Below, in pieces: positions 22,816 to 37,600 of a stretch of 64,000 nt of DNA. Location: NCBI GenBank assembly GCA_017163975.1, contig JAFFSR010000220.1, positions 14,898,001 through 14,962,000 on the forward strand, read 5' to 3'. The translations under genes were made by a program, and so were the position numbers. The notes under the pieces were generated by a model. The model did not search any database, was not told where the DNA came from, and saw only the letters and a list, made by a program, of their open reading frames with translations. Numbering within the stretch: the first letter of the stretch is position 1; every line of letters starts with the position of its first letter. The DNA comes from Anastatus disparis (taxonomy: Eukaryota; Arthropoda; Insecta; Hymenoptera; Eupelmidae).

Positions 22816-24335
22816 AACAAATAAAAAAAATTCAAGCATTTTAGGTTGTAAACTATCACATTCTATTTTTATATTTATTGGTTTTCAAATGCAATTTTTA
22901 AATTATTTTATGACAAAATGAACACTTAAATGTTGTTATAATATTGCAAGTTGTATTTGCCAAAAAATTTTAAGTTTAAAAATTATAGAGTTTGAAAAAA
23001 AGAGAATTTTTGTTGTGTAAAATAAAATAGTTGTTGCTTATATAATAAAAATGACCTTGTATACACTAATGTTGTAACTCTAAGAAACAATTTTTTTGTT
23101 GATTAAATGAGTTTATTGTCTTTTTGCTTCTGTAAATATTACTATTATAAATAATATTTCCTATTGAATCTCTTTTCCTTGATTTAAATAAGTATTTTCA
23201 TTCTGTAAAAATCACATACTCTTAAATAACGTGCCAAAAGAAAAAAAAGAAAAATAACAACTAACAAGATCGTGAAAATGTCAAAAAATAAAGTGAAAAT
23301 AAGGGTTTAAGTATGAAAAATGATGAAGTGTAAAATAAAGTGCCCTGGAAAAAAAAGTAAAGTCAAAAGAGCAAATAGAGCATAATAAAAAAAGGGTAAA
23401 TAAAAGACTAAAATAAGACAGAGACAAATGGAAAGAGAAGTTATATGAGTAAAGTGACTTGGGTGTTGAATATAGGGTATGAGACGTGCCAAAGACTATG
23501 GGGTGTCTTAGGTATTTACCGTTCTAAGTACACACATTGTCTTGGACAAACCCAACTTTCCGGAAGAAGCTAAGAAAAAAAAGATTAAACTTGTAGTTAG
23601 GTCAGTAAATATACTTACAAACAAGATTGTATTTTAAGAAAAGAAAAATCGTCCTTAGCTATTAAAATATTTTTATGAACAGAATTAAAACGTTCATTGA
23701 GATTAATGAATTTAGAAATTTTAAAATTCATACGTAAAAATTAAATAATTCACTACGTGAAATAATAATAATAATAATAATAATATTAATAATAATAATC
23801 ATGTACTAAATTTAAAAACTGAAAATTGAAGAACTACATTGTTTGATCTGATCAATTTATCATTGTAAATTTATTTATACACGAATATCATGAAACTTTT
23901 TTAATTAAATTACCAATGTTAATCGAGATTTTCAAATTGCAGAAATGAAAAAAATTAAAAATAATATGGTCGTTGGATTTTATTTGAGTATGAAAATTGG
24001 AAAGAGTAAAAATTGGAAATGTATTTAAAATTTCTAAATTCCCAATGCTTTCGAAAAGCTATTACGATTAAAAACTCTTGAACATCAACTGAAATTTAAA
24101 CAAACATGTAAATTATGCATAATATTATTTTTATTTTTTATTCTTTCTATTTATTTGTTTCGAAAAATTTTTGGTTTTTCTACCTTAATATTTTGCTTTT
24201 AGTATAAAGTTACGAAATTGCACTTTGCATTCATGCACCAAATCACAATTTGTCAACTAAATTTGCGTGGTAGTTATGGATATTTTGACTCAGGTGAAAA
24301 TTCGTAAAGTCAATGGATCATATCTATTGAAAATA

Positions 24336-24339
<4 letters not shown>
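22816..24339. other. AT-rich, no gene seen
   Basis: AT-rich, with an A/G-rich stretch at 23230-23520 whose antisense frames are low-complexity. It holds the AAT-type microsatellite at 23761. No gene. Confidence 0.5.
23761..23800. repeat. (AAT)n microsatellite
   Basis: Tandem ATA/AAT triplets with one interruption (ATATTAAT) near the middle. Confidence 0.9.

Positions 24340-24413
<74 letters not shown>
24340..24413. repeat. (TA)n microsatellite
   Basis: About 74 bases of uninterrupted alternating TA, the longest pure dinucleotide run in the window. Confidence 0.97.
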
Positions 24414-24414
<1 letters not shown>

Positions 24415-27048
24415 TGTTAGGTCGCTTTCAGCTAGAGTCACACTAAAAAAATAAAAAAGGATCTTGAAAAGAAGAAACTACGGAAAAAAGAGTCTAAGAT
24501 GTATAAGATGGAAGAAAAGTAGAGAGAAAAGCGAACGAATAGCTTTTACGATACGTAGTCTTCGACGAGGCAAGACGAGACGAGATCTTAGTTGTTTTAC
24601 CTACGAAGAAAATAAAGAAAAGAAAGCAAAAGGATCTTTTTGGTTATTCCGTTGGGGGCGAAAAGCTTTCAAAATTGTCTAGGGTAAATCGGCCGCGTTG
24701 ATGGTGTACGCGCTTTTTGCTTTACTATTTTTTTTTTATTTAATGCATATTTTTTTCCTTCTTTTTAGTCCCCAACACTTTTTTTCCTTTGACTGTCGTT
24801 CCTTTCTTTATTTGAAGAAGATTTCTTTTGTCGAAATGGACAACAATGACTCGACAAAATAATATCCTTGAGACTCACTAGAATATGATGCTCATATATT
24901 CTATATTGACTAAATGTTTGAAACATTTCATTTGTTATTTATTTTAATGATATATATTCCAGGTATTAATGGGGCTTGCCCAGTGGAGAAAAATTAATAA
25001 ATAAATATTTTAAACTTAAAACGGTTTTAAGTATTATCAAAGAATTCGTGTATATATATAATATTTATTTAAAATCCTAATTAAAAAGCTTACAAAGTAT
25101 GTAGTGACTATGATGATTGTATATTTATTGTTTGAAACAATTATATTTTCAAAAACAATACCTTTTTATAATTAAAAAAAACTTTTTTGTTTTTTTTCAA
25201 ATATTTATAAAAGAATTGTAAGCTTTTGAATTTCATTAGTTACAGTCATAAATCATATTATAAAATTTTATAATTTAAAGTAATTTATAATCTTTACAAT
25301 TTTTTAAACAATATTCTCTTTTCTATTATTTAATTACTGGCATAGATTTAAAACGGAGCATAAAATCTTTGAAAAATCTCAAAGAATAATTTTTCAGCAA
25401 GGTACTTAAAACTGATAAAATTTAACTATCTAGGCGAACAATCACGCATTTTAACGATCGTCTTTTGTAATAAACAGAAAAACGGGCGTTAGAGAATTTC
25501 ATGCCAGTGTCGAGCTAAACACACTCTTCCATCTCACGTTCTTTGCAATTAAACTTTACCTTGTACAGCCAGTCTGCGCATTATGTTGCCTTTTACGCAC
25601 GTATACACACATATTGACGCTAGTGAATATAAATACACCCACACGCGCATGCACATGTCTGATTCTATGCCACTTTTAACGCTGTCTATAACTGCTATTA
25701 TTTCGGTTAATTTTCAATGCTTAATGACAATTTTATGTATTCTTTTCTTTTTGTTGTTCATTTTTTTATTCTTTTATGATTGTTAATAATACTTTTGTTT
25801 ATTTTTAGTGTGTAAATTAAAATTTTCAGCAAAATTTAAAATTTGACGTAGAACAAATTTGTTATTTTATACACGAACGAAAATTACTATAGTCTCCTTG
25901 TAACGTGATTACAGACCTTTATTACAGAGGAACATTGCCACAGTCTCTTAATAGGAATATAATAACGTTTTCTACGCTCCTAACAACTTTTAATTAATGT
26001 TGATGTAACGATTATATTTTAGTCAGTATCTCATTTTGTGTACTGATTACGAGTTTTTTTTTTTGTGAAAATTTGTAATTTTCATTTTACGAAGCGAATT
26101 TTTATTTAGTACTAATTTTAGACTGAAAAAGGTAATATAAGTAGATGGTTTTTCAATAAATTTTATTCAAAATTACCAGTGTAAAGCGAATAATTACAAA
26201 TTTTAGTTAATTTGTAAAAGCATTATTAAAGTACTTCTTAAATTGTTTTTATAATTTTGATATTATACGAAGCTGCTTTTCATGAAAGACCTAATTTTAA
26301 CTTGATAAATTATTCTTTAATAGTTTATTTAGTATGAAAGAAAAAAATTTATGATGAATGTTTTTAAAAATTAAAGTACTTTAATGTTTTGTAAAATGTT
26401 TTTTCCTTGCGAATTGCGTAAAGTTTTGGATTGCAAAATAATACATTTTTTAGTAAATTTAATCACATTTTAAATAGCATTAGTCTAATAATGTACATAA
26501 TAATACATTCATTTTCCATTACGTGAATCAATATTTTGTTCCTACAACCAAAGTAAATTATTATACGGAATTTCTTATTGCTATAATAACCAAAGTTTTG
26601 GTGACCATTACCAAGTCTATTCAACTATTGACTTTGGTTGTGTTAATACAATTTTTTCATAGTTACAAGCAAAGGTTAGTATTTTCCAACAATAGTGTTA
26701 TTTCTGTGTGAATAAGTACTAGATGTATATTTACAATAACTTTTATTTATTAAATTTTGTAATGCTTTAGAAAAAATCTTAGACAATCTGAAAAATTAAG
26801 TTATGTCAAGCGCGCTTGGTATTTAGATGACCGTTTGCGTAGATACGACTTCTATACTTTAAGTTATACATGGTAAAATCACGCTAACAAAACTCTTCCA
26901 ATATACAAAACTATTTTGGAGAAGATTTCCCTTAGGATTTATTTCACTAACAAGAAGAACACCGATTCTGCGAAACTTGGATCTCGACTATCTTGTTATA
27001 TGTTTTTATATCGACAAAATGATGAAATCTTTGTTTGAAAACTTATTT
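24414..27048. other. Purine-rich patch then AT-rich, no gene seen
   Basis: 24440-24700 is purine-rich with a short lysine/arginine-rich frame that looks like a composition artefact. 25450-25670 is mixed, with CpG words. The remainder is AT-rich. No exon, RNA gene or transposon end could be supported. Confidence 0.45.
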
Positions 27049-27182
27049 TAATGAGCCTTAGTTTCTAAGATGTTTCTTTACTGTACACAGAGCAATTTAT
27101 GACCAAACAAACTATATATACATATAATCAATAATAAATTATTATTAATAAATTATTAGATCTAAAAAATTAAGGCTCATTA
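27049..27182. repeat. Short inverted-repeat unit
   Basis: TAATGAGCCTTA (27049-27060) and its exact complement TAAGGCTCATTA (27171-27182) enclose about 110 AT-rich bases. It may be a small palindromic transposon remnant. No target duplication was identified. Confidence 0.4.
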
Positions 27183-27313
27183 GATTAAACCTTAAAACAC
27201 ATGCTCTACTATTTTGACTCTAGAAACCTATTCTACAAGATGGTCAAAATCTGATTTATACAGGGTTGGTGTTTTTCTTGTAAGTGTGTCGACGGGTCTT
27301 CTTTTCTCTGCAG

Positions 27314-27416
27314 ACATTACTCTGAACGAAATGGGGTGGATAGATGTGGAAGCTGGGTTAAAAAGAAAAAGGAAAGATAATAGAGTTGTGGAAAATACTC
27401 GAAAGTCCATAGCGAT
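27314..27416 (+). other. Candidate internal coding exon
   Basis: The polypyrimidine stretch TCTTCTTTTCTCTGCAG ends at 27313, and 103 bases later there is a good donor (GAT/GTGAGT at 27417). One frame is open throughout and reads in part ITLNEMGWIDVEAGLKRKRK, with better-than-background composition. The same frame also stays open upstream to 27214, so splicing at the left edge is not required. No domain is recognised and no neighbouring exon in a compatible phase was found. Confidence 0.25.
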
Positions 27417-27434
27417 GTGAGTGGAATTTGCCAA

Positions 27435-28212
27435 AGTTTAATAAAAAAGAATCGTATAAGCATATAAATTTTTAATTAATGTTATATTTTTAACAAGTAT
27501 TTAAAGTAAAATGAATTGAATTTAAGTATGAAACTTTCCTTTGTCAAAACATGTTTTAATTAAAAGTTACAAAGAGAAATTTCTTTCCCATCTACGTAAT
27601 ATACGTAAATTGTAGAAAGTTCTTTGGGTTTTTATTTCTGAAAAGTATCTTAAATTACCGAAAGCAACGTAAACACCCTCATATAGTAAATGTCATGATA
27701 ATCATCAAACAAACGACGATTTTGGATCTTCGAGTTAATGGGCATACTACATCTCTATAACATTCAAAGCTCGTATTCAATGGAACGCTAATGACCTTTC
27801 TGGCTGGACCTTTTATGCGGGAGATTAAGTCTAGTGTCTTTTCCGAAAATCTCGAGAATCGTATAACGTTCTAATCTGACTTTTCGTTATCTAAATTAAA
27901 GATCTGAAAATAATACCATCAACTTGCTTTTCGCACTTCATTGCCTTAAGTAGGACTATTTTATTCTGATGAAATAAGCCACATGGGAAATGTAGCAAAT
28001 TGTAACTCGAAGAAAAAGGAAACAAAAAGGAAAATGATGTACAAGTTAACTAGTCCCTCATGAGTTTTCGGACGCTGAAAAATTTTGTGGTATACGTCTA
28101 GTTTCTAGTTTGGATGCTCTTACTTGGGAAGATTAAATAGACACGGCTAAAGATAACTGAATCAAGTTCACGGATATTTTAAATTTTATTTAAAATGTGT
28201 TTGTTTATTATA
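27435..28212. other. AT-rich with a mixed patch, no gene seen
   Basis: 27690-28160 is less AT-rich than the surroundings but contains no supported exon. Confidence 0.45.
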
Positions 28213-28664
28213 TACTGTAAAATATATGGTGTGATTTGTCAAAAATTATTTTCAATTTCTGTGTTAAAATTTTATACCTGTTTTTATAAACTTAATATAA
28301 AATTTTTTGTAATTTAAAAATTTTTATGTACTTTTAAAATCAAAATAAAATATTTATAAAATTAATATACGCCGTATGTTTTTCTAAAATCTTTCTACTT
28401 TAACACAAATAAATTTGTGAGGTCGTCAATGGCTCACTTGGTAGAGCGATGGATTCGTAATCTCGAGGTCCCGAGTTCGAATCCCACTCTCGGCAGCCGA
28501 GTGATACAAGCACCACTGTACTTACATGTGCTTTGTTCACAAACACATTGACGACCTCAGTCGCTAATTAGCATTGCAATTATAGCATAAATACAGCGAC
28601 GTTAAATAAAAATAAATTTGCTAATAATTTAATTAACTTTTAACAATCTTTTTTTTTTACAGTG
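28213..28664. mobile_element. TA-flanked MITE, copy 2, split by a SINE
   Basis: The left end, TA-TACTGTAAAATATATGG, and the right end, TTTTTTTTTACAGTG-TA, form the same kind of terminal inverted repeat as the element at 1117-1403. The interior is homologous to the reverse complement of that element; both contain AAAATCTTTCTACTTTAACAC. A tRNA-derived SINE interrupts the copy between AAATAAATTTG duplications. Without the SINE the MITE is about 250 bp, similar to copy 1. Confidence 0.75.
28418..28609 (+). mobile_element. tRNA-derived SINE with perfect 11-bp target duplication
   Basis: The head has A-box TGGCTCACTTGGTAGAGC and B-box GAGTTCGAATCCC. The family body follows (CAAGCACCACTGTACTT, then GTCGCTAATTAGCATTG) and the tail ends GACGTTAAATAAA. 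AAATAAATTTG lies directly before the element (28407-28417) and again directly after (28610-28620), an exact 11-bp duplication. This is the hallmark of LINE-mediated retroposition and shows that the insertion is younger than the MITE around it. Confidence 0.9.
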
Positions 28665-31600
28665 TACTTTTTTTGTCGATTTTTGTTATTTGAATGCAAG
28701 ATATTTTAATTTTTAGTTTTATTATGCCTTCTGAAGAAAATCTATTAACTTCATATTTTTCGTTTTTATTTTCCAAAATAATATCTGCTATATACGTGAA
28801 AAAAGATAAATTACACAAAAGACTCATTATATTTCTTAACATTATTTTAAAGAATTTGAATTTCTAAATTAGTAATATCTATAAAAACGTAATAATAAAT
28901 AAATTTTCGTTATTTAATAACAAACGACAGACGTAATTAGTATATTACAATTTACAGCAGAGCAAAAATTTTACACATAATTTACTCTTGACGTGTACGC
29001 AAACATAATAACAAAAATGATTTCAATTAATTTTAATTAGCGATCCTCTAACTTTTCCCTGCTTATTTAACGAAGAAAAGCATAAGTCACTTTTCCGCTT
29101 TAGTAATAGTTTCACAAAACGAGAAACAGACAGAAGCCAAGGTGTATAAGTAGTTGTGTAAACAGCTTTGGCTTTGCTGTTTTACCAGCCACGCAGACAA
29201 ACGGACAATCTTTAAAGTGAGAAGCTATAGAGATACCTTTTAAAGCCCTCCCTTTTTTCACAATGTCGACAACACCTTAAGCTGAGTTTTAGAAAACGGC
29301 TAACGTCATCGAAAATAACAAGATAAAGTCCTTTTTTAATTTAAGTCTAAGTTTCCTAGCATTGTAGTTTATGTAAGCTTATGTTTTCTTGCTGCTTACT
29401 TTACAGTTTTGAAATTCGATTTTTTCGCAGTAGTTGTGGTTTCTGATTTCTAGTCTTTGAATTTCAGGATTTGAATTTTGAATTTTCACGCTCTTTGTAA
29501 TTTAAGCTTGGCGTTTGATTTTGCTTCGGTGCTTCGAGAGATAATGTTATATGAATTGTCGTTGAATTTTCAGTATATTTTTTCGCATGATATACATTTT
29601 AATGATTGCAGACTGTATATTTTTTTAAAAATTTGATATGCTGTAAAAGCTGAAAGTAAAGCGAAATTTTGATATTTCTAGCAATACGAAACGTCAGTTA
29701 TGATATTTCACGATTTTATAAAATTTTTGTTTTAAATATTTTCAGAAGTGTCATGTCATAGTCGATATTTTGCATTTTATATATTTTTGACATCGAATAC
29801 AAGAATTTCAAAAATTTTGATATTTTGCTTGCGCGGTGAAAATGCATAAACTCCAAGCAGTTGAATTTATATATTTTTCAAATAAAGAATTTACATTCAG
29901 CGATATTTCACAAAATAAATTGTTAATATTAAAGCTTAAAATTAATTTTTTTAAAATAATATTTTTCAAAATTTTTTACTAAATCTTAGAGTTGATGTAC
30001 TAAAAACAATTTTTATTATTTTATTTTAAGATTTTTTTTTCTAAACCACTATACTGTCGATTTTGGGGTCACATCCCCAACGTTAATTGGTTAAAAGCAC
30101 TTACACTATTTCGCGCTTATAGAGTATAAAAGCACATAAACACGTGAGCGTTCATATAGCAGTATAACGCTTTTGCAGCTTGCAACTTTTGCGTATACGT
30201 GTGTATCTGTATGTATGTGCGAAGCGGTTAAAAACATCTTTAAGCCGTTAAGTAGTTGAAGGCGAAACGACGTTTTCTGTTAAGTAGATAAAGGTTCGCT
30301 TGGTTCAGGCATTTGCTCAGTATATAACATTGAACGTAGTTTTACGTTTTCGTTGACGTTAGAAATTAAATCGTATGGTAACTTATTTTTAGTTCTATAA
30401 CAAAAACAACGTATACATACATATATATATACACACACATACATGTTTACTGCAAATTGAAAGAGCCAATTAAAAGTTATATTCTGAAAGCCATTGAGTA
30501 TTGTTGAGCATAGCTCCGGAAAAGTAAAGTTTGCTCACAAAGACCACGAGTGTGCTTAAAAGCGCTTTAGTCTCACGCCACGTGTACGCTTTTCTATTTC
30601 TCTTTCTTTTTTACTCAATTTTCTTTACTTTTCTGTAGTTCACGTTGACGTTTCTACTTTTCATATAAGACCCTCCTTAGCTCCTTCCTCTGCTTTTCTC
30701 CTTCCTACGCCCCAAAGCTGTAAGGCAATTTATTAATCTGACATTTACTAATGAAACTTCTTAAGAAATTTAAACAACTTTGGATAACGATCCTACAAAT
30801 TTTCGACAAGTTAAGAAATTATTGAAGAAAATCCATTATGTTTTGTATCTTTACAAGTTATTTGTACAATATTTTGAATTAAATTGATTATTTGTTAAAG
30901 TTTAAGTATTTAAAAATAGAAAATCAAAAACTTTTTGTAGTTTATTGTTACGCAAAAAACCCTTAAAATACGAATCATATTAAAGTTTTAACTCTAAAAG
31001 GTACTTACATTGAAAATCATCTATAAATGATTTTTTGGATTAATACGAGTACATAATCTTCCGAAAAAAGAAAAAAAAAACTTTGAAAATGAAAAGAAAT
31101 AAACTTTGATAAAACCTTTACTTTTTTAAAAGCGTTAAAAACTTTTTAAAATGGAAAATTAATTTCATAAAACATAAAAATTAAAAGGTCATCATGTATT
31201 TTAAAATTTTTATTCCATAAAATAACCTTTACCTTTTATTTCGTAAAATTTTCATTTAAAATATTAATTTACATTTTATAAGTGCTTTTTGCTTTCTGAA
31301 ATATTCATTTTACAACACATTTCGAAAATGTAACAGTAAATATTTAATGAAACAAATAAATCACTCTTTGCTTCAGCAAAATGTAACATTAATACAAATT
31401 TTCCTTTAAAAAAATCAATAAAAACATCATCATCCATCCGACATTTCAAAGATTTGTGTACAAATTACATTTCAAGCATTGGTATATATATATCCTCGCG
31501 AACAAGTTTCAACATCTCTGAATTGAAGCCGTCTTGTGTGTATATCCTTATCTTGGAAATAGGAAGTGTGCAGCTGCACAGTGAAAAAGAAATATTGGCT

Positions 31601-34600
31601 CATTGCCAATGATAGGAGACAATACTACTTGCTTTCCTTCGCTTTACTTCATATACCCGGAATGAACTCTCCATTGCCACGATGGAAAGAGATAGATAGA
31701 CAGATATATGTATAATATGCCAGAGCGCGAACTTGGCGCACACTTACTGGATCGATGACCTCGATTCTCCACGTGCATTGGGAAAATATTGAGGAGGATA
31801 GACAATACAGAGTTTATAGGATAAGTGGTAAATGGAAAGGAAAGAGTGTCGATGGTCGGTTACGTGGGATGAGATTGTTGGGTAATTATGGTGATAAAAG
31901 TTGAATTGAGTTTTTAAAATCAGGAATAAAGTGTAGTTTAGAAAATTATATATCACTGAAATTTAAACTGATATTAAGAGTTTTATAGTATTAATAAATA
32001 TAATATGATTATACTTAATGAATAAATGATTTTTGTTTCATAACAAATTTTAACGTTCTAAATAAAACTATTCTTTTACAATAGTGACATACTTCTTATT
32101 ACCAAAATAATAGAATAAATAAACAAAAGGTAAAAACTTTAGACTCTTTAATAATCATAAAATATATATTTTGAAAATTAAAATAAAAATGTATTTCGCG
32201 AAATTTGAAAATTCGAAAATTTGTTAAATCCAAAAATTTATTAAATTTTAAATAATTAGCTATATTTTGCTAAAAAGTTACCACAGGTAAGATGATTAAC
32301 AAATTTTAATCAAATTTGTCACTTTATCTAATTTAGATGTACGATTGAATTAAAATTCTGTGAATCAAGATTACTTTATGAAAAAAGTTATCAACATTTG
32401 AAATTTCCAAAATTTCATAAAAAATATTTTTGTACTTCTCCACTATTGATAATTAAATTTGTTTAATCGAATACTTGCGAAAATATTTTTATAAATATCT
32501 GTATCGTAATAAGGTCAAAGTTTCTACTTCAAATCATATCCCAATTTTAGATAAAAAATGTTGTTTTATTAAATATAAATTGTAATATTGATTATGTGAT
32601 ATCTCATTTATTTCCAATTGGATAAAATGAAAATTATTATAATTTAATACTAATTTATATTTTAAAATATCAGATTTAGACATTAAAAAAATTAATTATG
32701 CTTTTTTTGTGCGGTTACAAATTTTAAATTCAATGTTGGATAAAATGTTGAATTTAACGCTAAACAACAAATGTGAATAAAGTAAATTATACAAGAAATA
32801 CATTTTCTTTTGAAAAAATAGGCAATATTAAAATCTTATTGCACTTGAACATATGCAATAACCAATTTTAAAAATGTTCAAGTTCATGACTTGAAATTTT
32901 CATCTCTGCTTCGTTATACTTTATAGGCTTTTTTTAACGTACGTATTGGGAACTCATTGCTATTTCATGAATATTCTCCCTTCATTTTATCGGGAAATCT
33001 CACGTTGTTGCTATGTAAATTACAAATTCAAACTGACGCTACGCTATATGGTTTGCTTTTGCAAAAATCAACAATATTTCCATTTTTCAAAATGAACCAC
33101 ATTAATGAATTAATTATACTTTTCCTATTATATAAGCTATGGACAATGTTTGAGTGAATAGTCAACTAAAGAATCATATAAAAGAAGATTTGATAATTTT
33201 TTAAATTCTAATATAATAAATATGATATTATAAAATAAACAAATTTCTTAGAATAAATTTAATTTAAGGTAATATATGTGAGTAAATATCATGGAATTAA
33301 TGAAATTAAACACCTTTCATCCAAAATCTGTTATTAGAAAACAAAGAATAATACAGAATTATTTTGTATTTTATGAAAAACTGAAATGCCATTTAATATA
33401 ACTTATACACAAAATGTTGGTATTATAATTTAGAAATATAGAATTAAAACACTTTCAAAATAATTATGCTTAATAATCTAAATTGCTGTAGTTTACATCG
33501 TAACAATCAAAAATATTAGTTGAAGATATAAATAATTAAAATTAAAATATGTTATATATTGTATTTATATAATGAAAAATTTTGTAAAGGCTAGATATGG
33601 AATTTAAAATTCTTAAATTCATATATACCGCTGCTCTAATAGTAAAAGAGTCGGTAATAAGAAAGGTAATTAAAAATTTTCAAATTCGCTTTTGAAATTT
33701 TAATCAAAAAATAATTATGAATTCAAAATATATCATAAAGAACATTTGCATACATCATGATAAATGATATTTTCAAGAATTGTTATAGTTTAGAAGTTCA
33801 TTTATCTAAAAGCCATAATTGTTTATTTAATATTCTATTTTTAGTAGATTGAATTCTTAAATGTAAATGTAACGAAATCTGTGCTGGATTACTTAATACT
33901 GATTTCTCTAAAGTGAATGTCCTAGACTCCATTAAAACTCTGTAACCAGGTCCCTTACCCAAATTAAGCAATTACTAAACTCGGTAGCCAAAAGCTAGCC
34001 ATGTACGATCGAAATGTCTTTTGGATAAAAGAGGAAAGGATTGATAGAATACCAGAAAGCAAATATAAGTTAACTCTTCGATCGATGCTAAAGTACATGA
34101 AGAACTTTTCCATTTAGCGATTACTTCCTATACACCGGTCATCCCGCCCGACCGCACTAGGGGAATCATTAATTTTAACCTTTTGCTTTACAGCCAAAAC
34201 AATTCTACACAATGTTTCGAGTAATTGGAGTTTATACAATGCACCAGTGCAAGTGTTTTGTGGATTTTATATTGTATTTTTTTTTTTGTTTCGTTTTCAT
34301 TGACTTGTTTTTTCATTGTTTCACGCGTTTTGTTTATATTGTAAAGTTACACATTTTTTTATTTTTGTTTTTATTAAACGTTTCAGGAAAAATTTCTGTT
34401 TAGCTTTGGGTATTGTTTACCTCGTTTGCCATTGGTATGAGAAAAATCTATTTTGATTTATGATCTATATTTTTTTTTCTCTCTTCTGTTCTTGACAGCG
34501 ATGAATATTTTATCCCCGGCGAGACCATTAAATCAATCGATACTTGTCGCTGAATAGCATTTGACATTTTGGGAAGATATGATCTTTAAATGCGAGAGGA

Positions 34601-37600
34601 TAAGCGTAGAGATTTTGATAAACTATTTTACGGCAAATTCGTTTTATTTTTAAAGCCAATGATTCAAGTATTGACAATCAAGAATTTAACGTCTTTTTTT
34701 TTATAGCAATTTTCAAAATTTTGATTTGAAATTTGAATGGAACACTCGTATCTGACGTGTATTGCAATAATTCATCATTAGAAAATAATTTGATCATCAT
34801 ATTATAAATTTTAATTTCGTATTATTCATTAAAGAATAACTATTATCTTTATATCTTGGATTGAATAAATAGAGGTACAATTATATAATAATGAAAAATG
34901 TTGTTACAAAATCTCATTATTTTTTTTCCTCAGCACATCAATTTTATAATTATGCCCGGCAGTTCATTCAGTCCTGTGGAGTAACTGGTATAATTCTAAA
35001 TAATTTAAAACAGCACTACTTTACGAAATTAACCGGCCATAAAAGGATTCAGTCAGTCGGTCAATTTCCCAGCGGAACATCAAAGAAAACGACTCCAGAG
35101 TCATGGGGCATCATTTGCACTCATATTCTCTAACTGTGCAGACGTTCGTTTAAATGAAACAATTTTAAAAGAAAATAAAGATAGCTTTACACAGCGACAT
35201 TGCAAACTGTATATACTAAAGATGAGACGAGAGAAATAGCTTTTCCGCTTGTGGCTTCTCTTGAATATTTCAATGTATGTATGTATGCTGCTACTGCTGC
35301 ACAACTGAAAATCCGATATAACCCAACGAGAATTTACTATAGAGCTAGAATTATGTATATACTTATGTGTGTGTATATATACTCATGTGCATATATTCTA
35401 TATAGAACGTTTATTTACCAGGTTGGTAGCGTTATTCGTGCAACAGTGGCAACGAAGTGTAACTTTCTGCGCTCATCTTGACATTTCATTATGAACAATG
35501 AAGTTTCCTCTGGGTATCCCTTGGGAAATATGCCTGGTCCATTAATACATTTTCTATCTCTCTTGCTCTACTTTTCTCTCTCTATCCCTCTGTAAAGCTA
35601 TAACACGACAACGTAAACGACAACGCGTAAGTAAACTATCTCTACCTCTCTCTCTTGAGTTCACGTTACTCAAGCACAAGAATTATTCATGGAGCTTCGA
35701 TTAATGTGCTTTGCATCGCTGCGTAAAGCTATATAATCATTAGAAAGATAGCTCACGTAACAGAATCTAATGTGATTTTACAGCAGCTTCCTCTTTAAAT
35801 TTTTATTACAATATACCAACGCAACTGTCGGTAGTTTCAATCATCGGAAAGTCATACTCATGATTTTTTAATGATCTTTTTTACGATTTGAGGATAGTTT
35901 GGTCGTATATTATCACAGCTAGTGATTTATTTTAACATATGCATTCAAAATTAATCTTAAATTTTATAAAACTATGAATTCAACAGAATAATTATCGATT
36001 AATACTATTTAATAAATTTCCTTTATGTTACTGCTTTAGAAATGTGTTTATAGGATAAAAGATCAAAATTTGTCTTATTACAATTTATGAATACTACAAA
36101 AGTTAAAAGTCTTAATACAAAGAATCACTTCGTCAATTTTTTTTGTTACTTTAAAGATTCTAAACTTAATTTTGCATGTATAATGCATGAAATTATAGAT
36201 TAACCTACATAATATTCTACAAACAAAAATAAAGAAAATTCTGTATGGATTTGCACATAACAATTTATACGAAAAATTGCATGTTTATGCAAACATGGAT
36301 GCAGTCATTTATATTTTTCTCAATTCCGCATATATAGGATAAATCGAATAAGTAGATATTTTTGATAATTTCACAATGATAACATTTGAAGGAAAAAGTT
36401 CTATACGAAAATTGCAGTAGAGGGGTGGGAAGTCTTATAATAAAGACTAATTTTATTCATATTGAAAAATCGCTTTAAAAATATTGACATTTCAAAATTT
36501 TGAAAGATATTTAGTTTTATTTTTAAATGATTCATAGGATTTATATGAGACCCATTACATGATGAATGTAAAATTTTCACTTCCTTTCATTGCTATCATT
36601 AGGAAAATGGGGATCTCTATACACAAAAAAGCAATGATTTGACCTTCTTTTTATTTGGTCATTCTAAGGTCAAAGTCAATGTCACGGTTAAGTAGCTTTC
36701 TAACCCTTAAGATTTCCATATTCATCACTATTTTGAAATATTTGGGAGTGTCTATTTTTTGATTCATCTCATATGTATACGATAGTGATAATTTTAACAA
36801 TATTGTGTGTACATAGTATAATATTGATGATAATGTGCGCCATTAATCAGGATAGTGTGTACATGATATATTATGTCTGCTGCATAGATGAATGATATAT
36901 TAAGTTGACAAGTAGAGAAGCAAAAACTAGGCATGCTTGCATGTAGTTCTCTGTATTGGTAGTTATGAATACACTTTAGTATGATTTTATGCAAATTCTC
37001 ATTCATCTATAGATTATTTTATGTATGGACTTATCTGTAATTTCTTTTCATGTGAAATTATTCATTATAAAAATGAATGATGATGAATTGGCTAATTTTT
37101 AAAAAGTATAAATAAGAATATGAAATGGTTATTTTAAACTGTAAATAAGTTGGTAATAAATGACTCTAACTTTTGGAATATTAAACTACAAATTTTTTTA
37201 TTTGTTATTGCCTATATTTTGAACTCGAATTGAATCTTCCTTGTAAACTGTAGCATTAAAAATAAAAACAACAACATACTACTTAACTTGACGAAAATTG
37301 TATAAATAAAACACGCCTTGGCTAAGAAAATTATTTAAATGATGATTTTTATAGTGAATTAATTAAATCGATCATTCTAAAACGTTAGTAAAAAAAATCA
37401 ATATTTTAAAAGTGGATGTCATTAATTTATTTCAAATTTGTACATTTTGGTGATGTACGTGTATTTCAATGTGTGACGACAACCTATATTTCACTTATAT
37501 ATAATAATATATTTCTACAACAAAGATTGCCTTCTAGAAGCAAAAAGATTCTACTTGCTTTGAAAGTCTGCCTTTGTTAATGTATAATGTTACTTTCTAG

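Noticed and set aside
24464..24682. Basic 72-codon frame on the plus strand
   Set aside because: The lysine/arginine richness follows from a purine-rich tract, and there is no conserved motif.
30060..30240. Possible LTR boundary or promoter (GGGGTCACATCCCC, TATAAAAG)
   Set aside because: No second copy, no primer-binding site and no retroelement coding sequence nearby; the motif could be chance.
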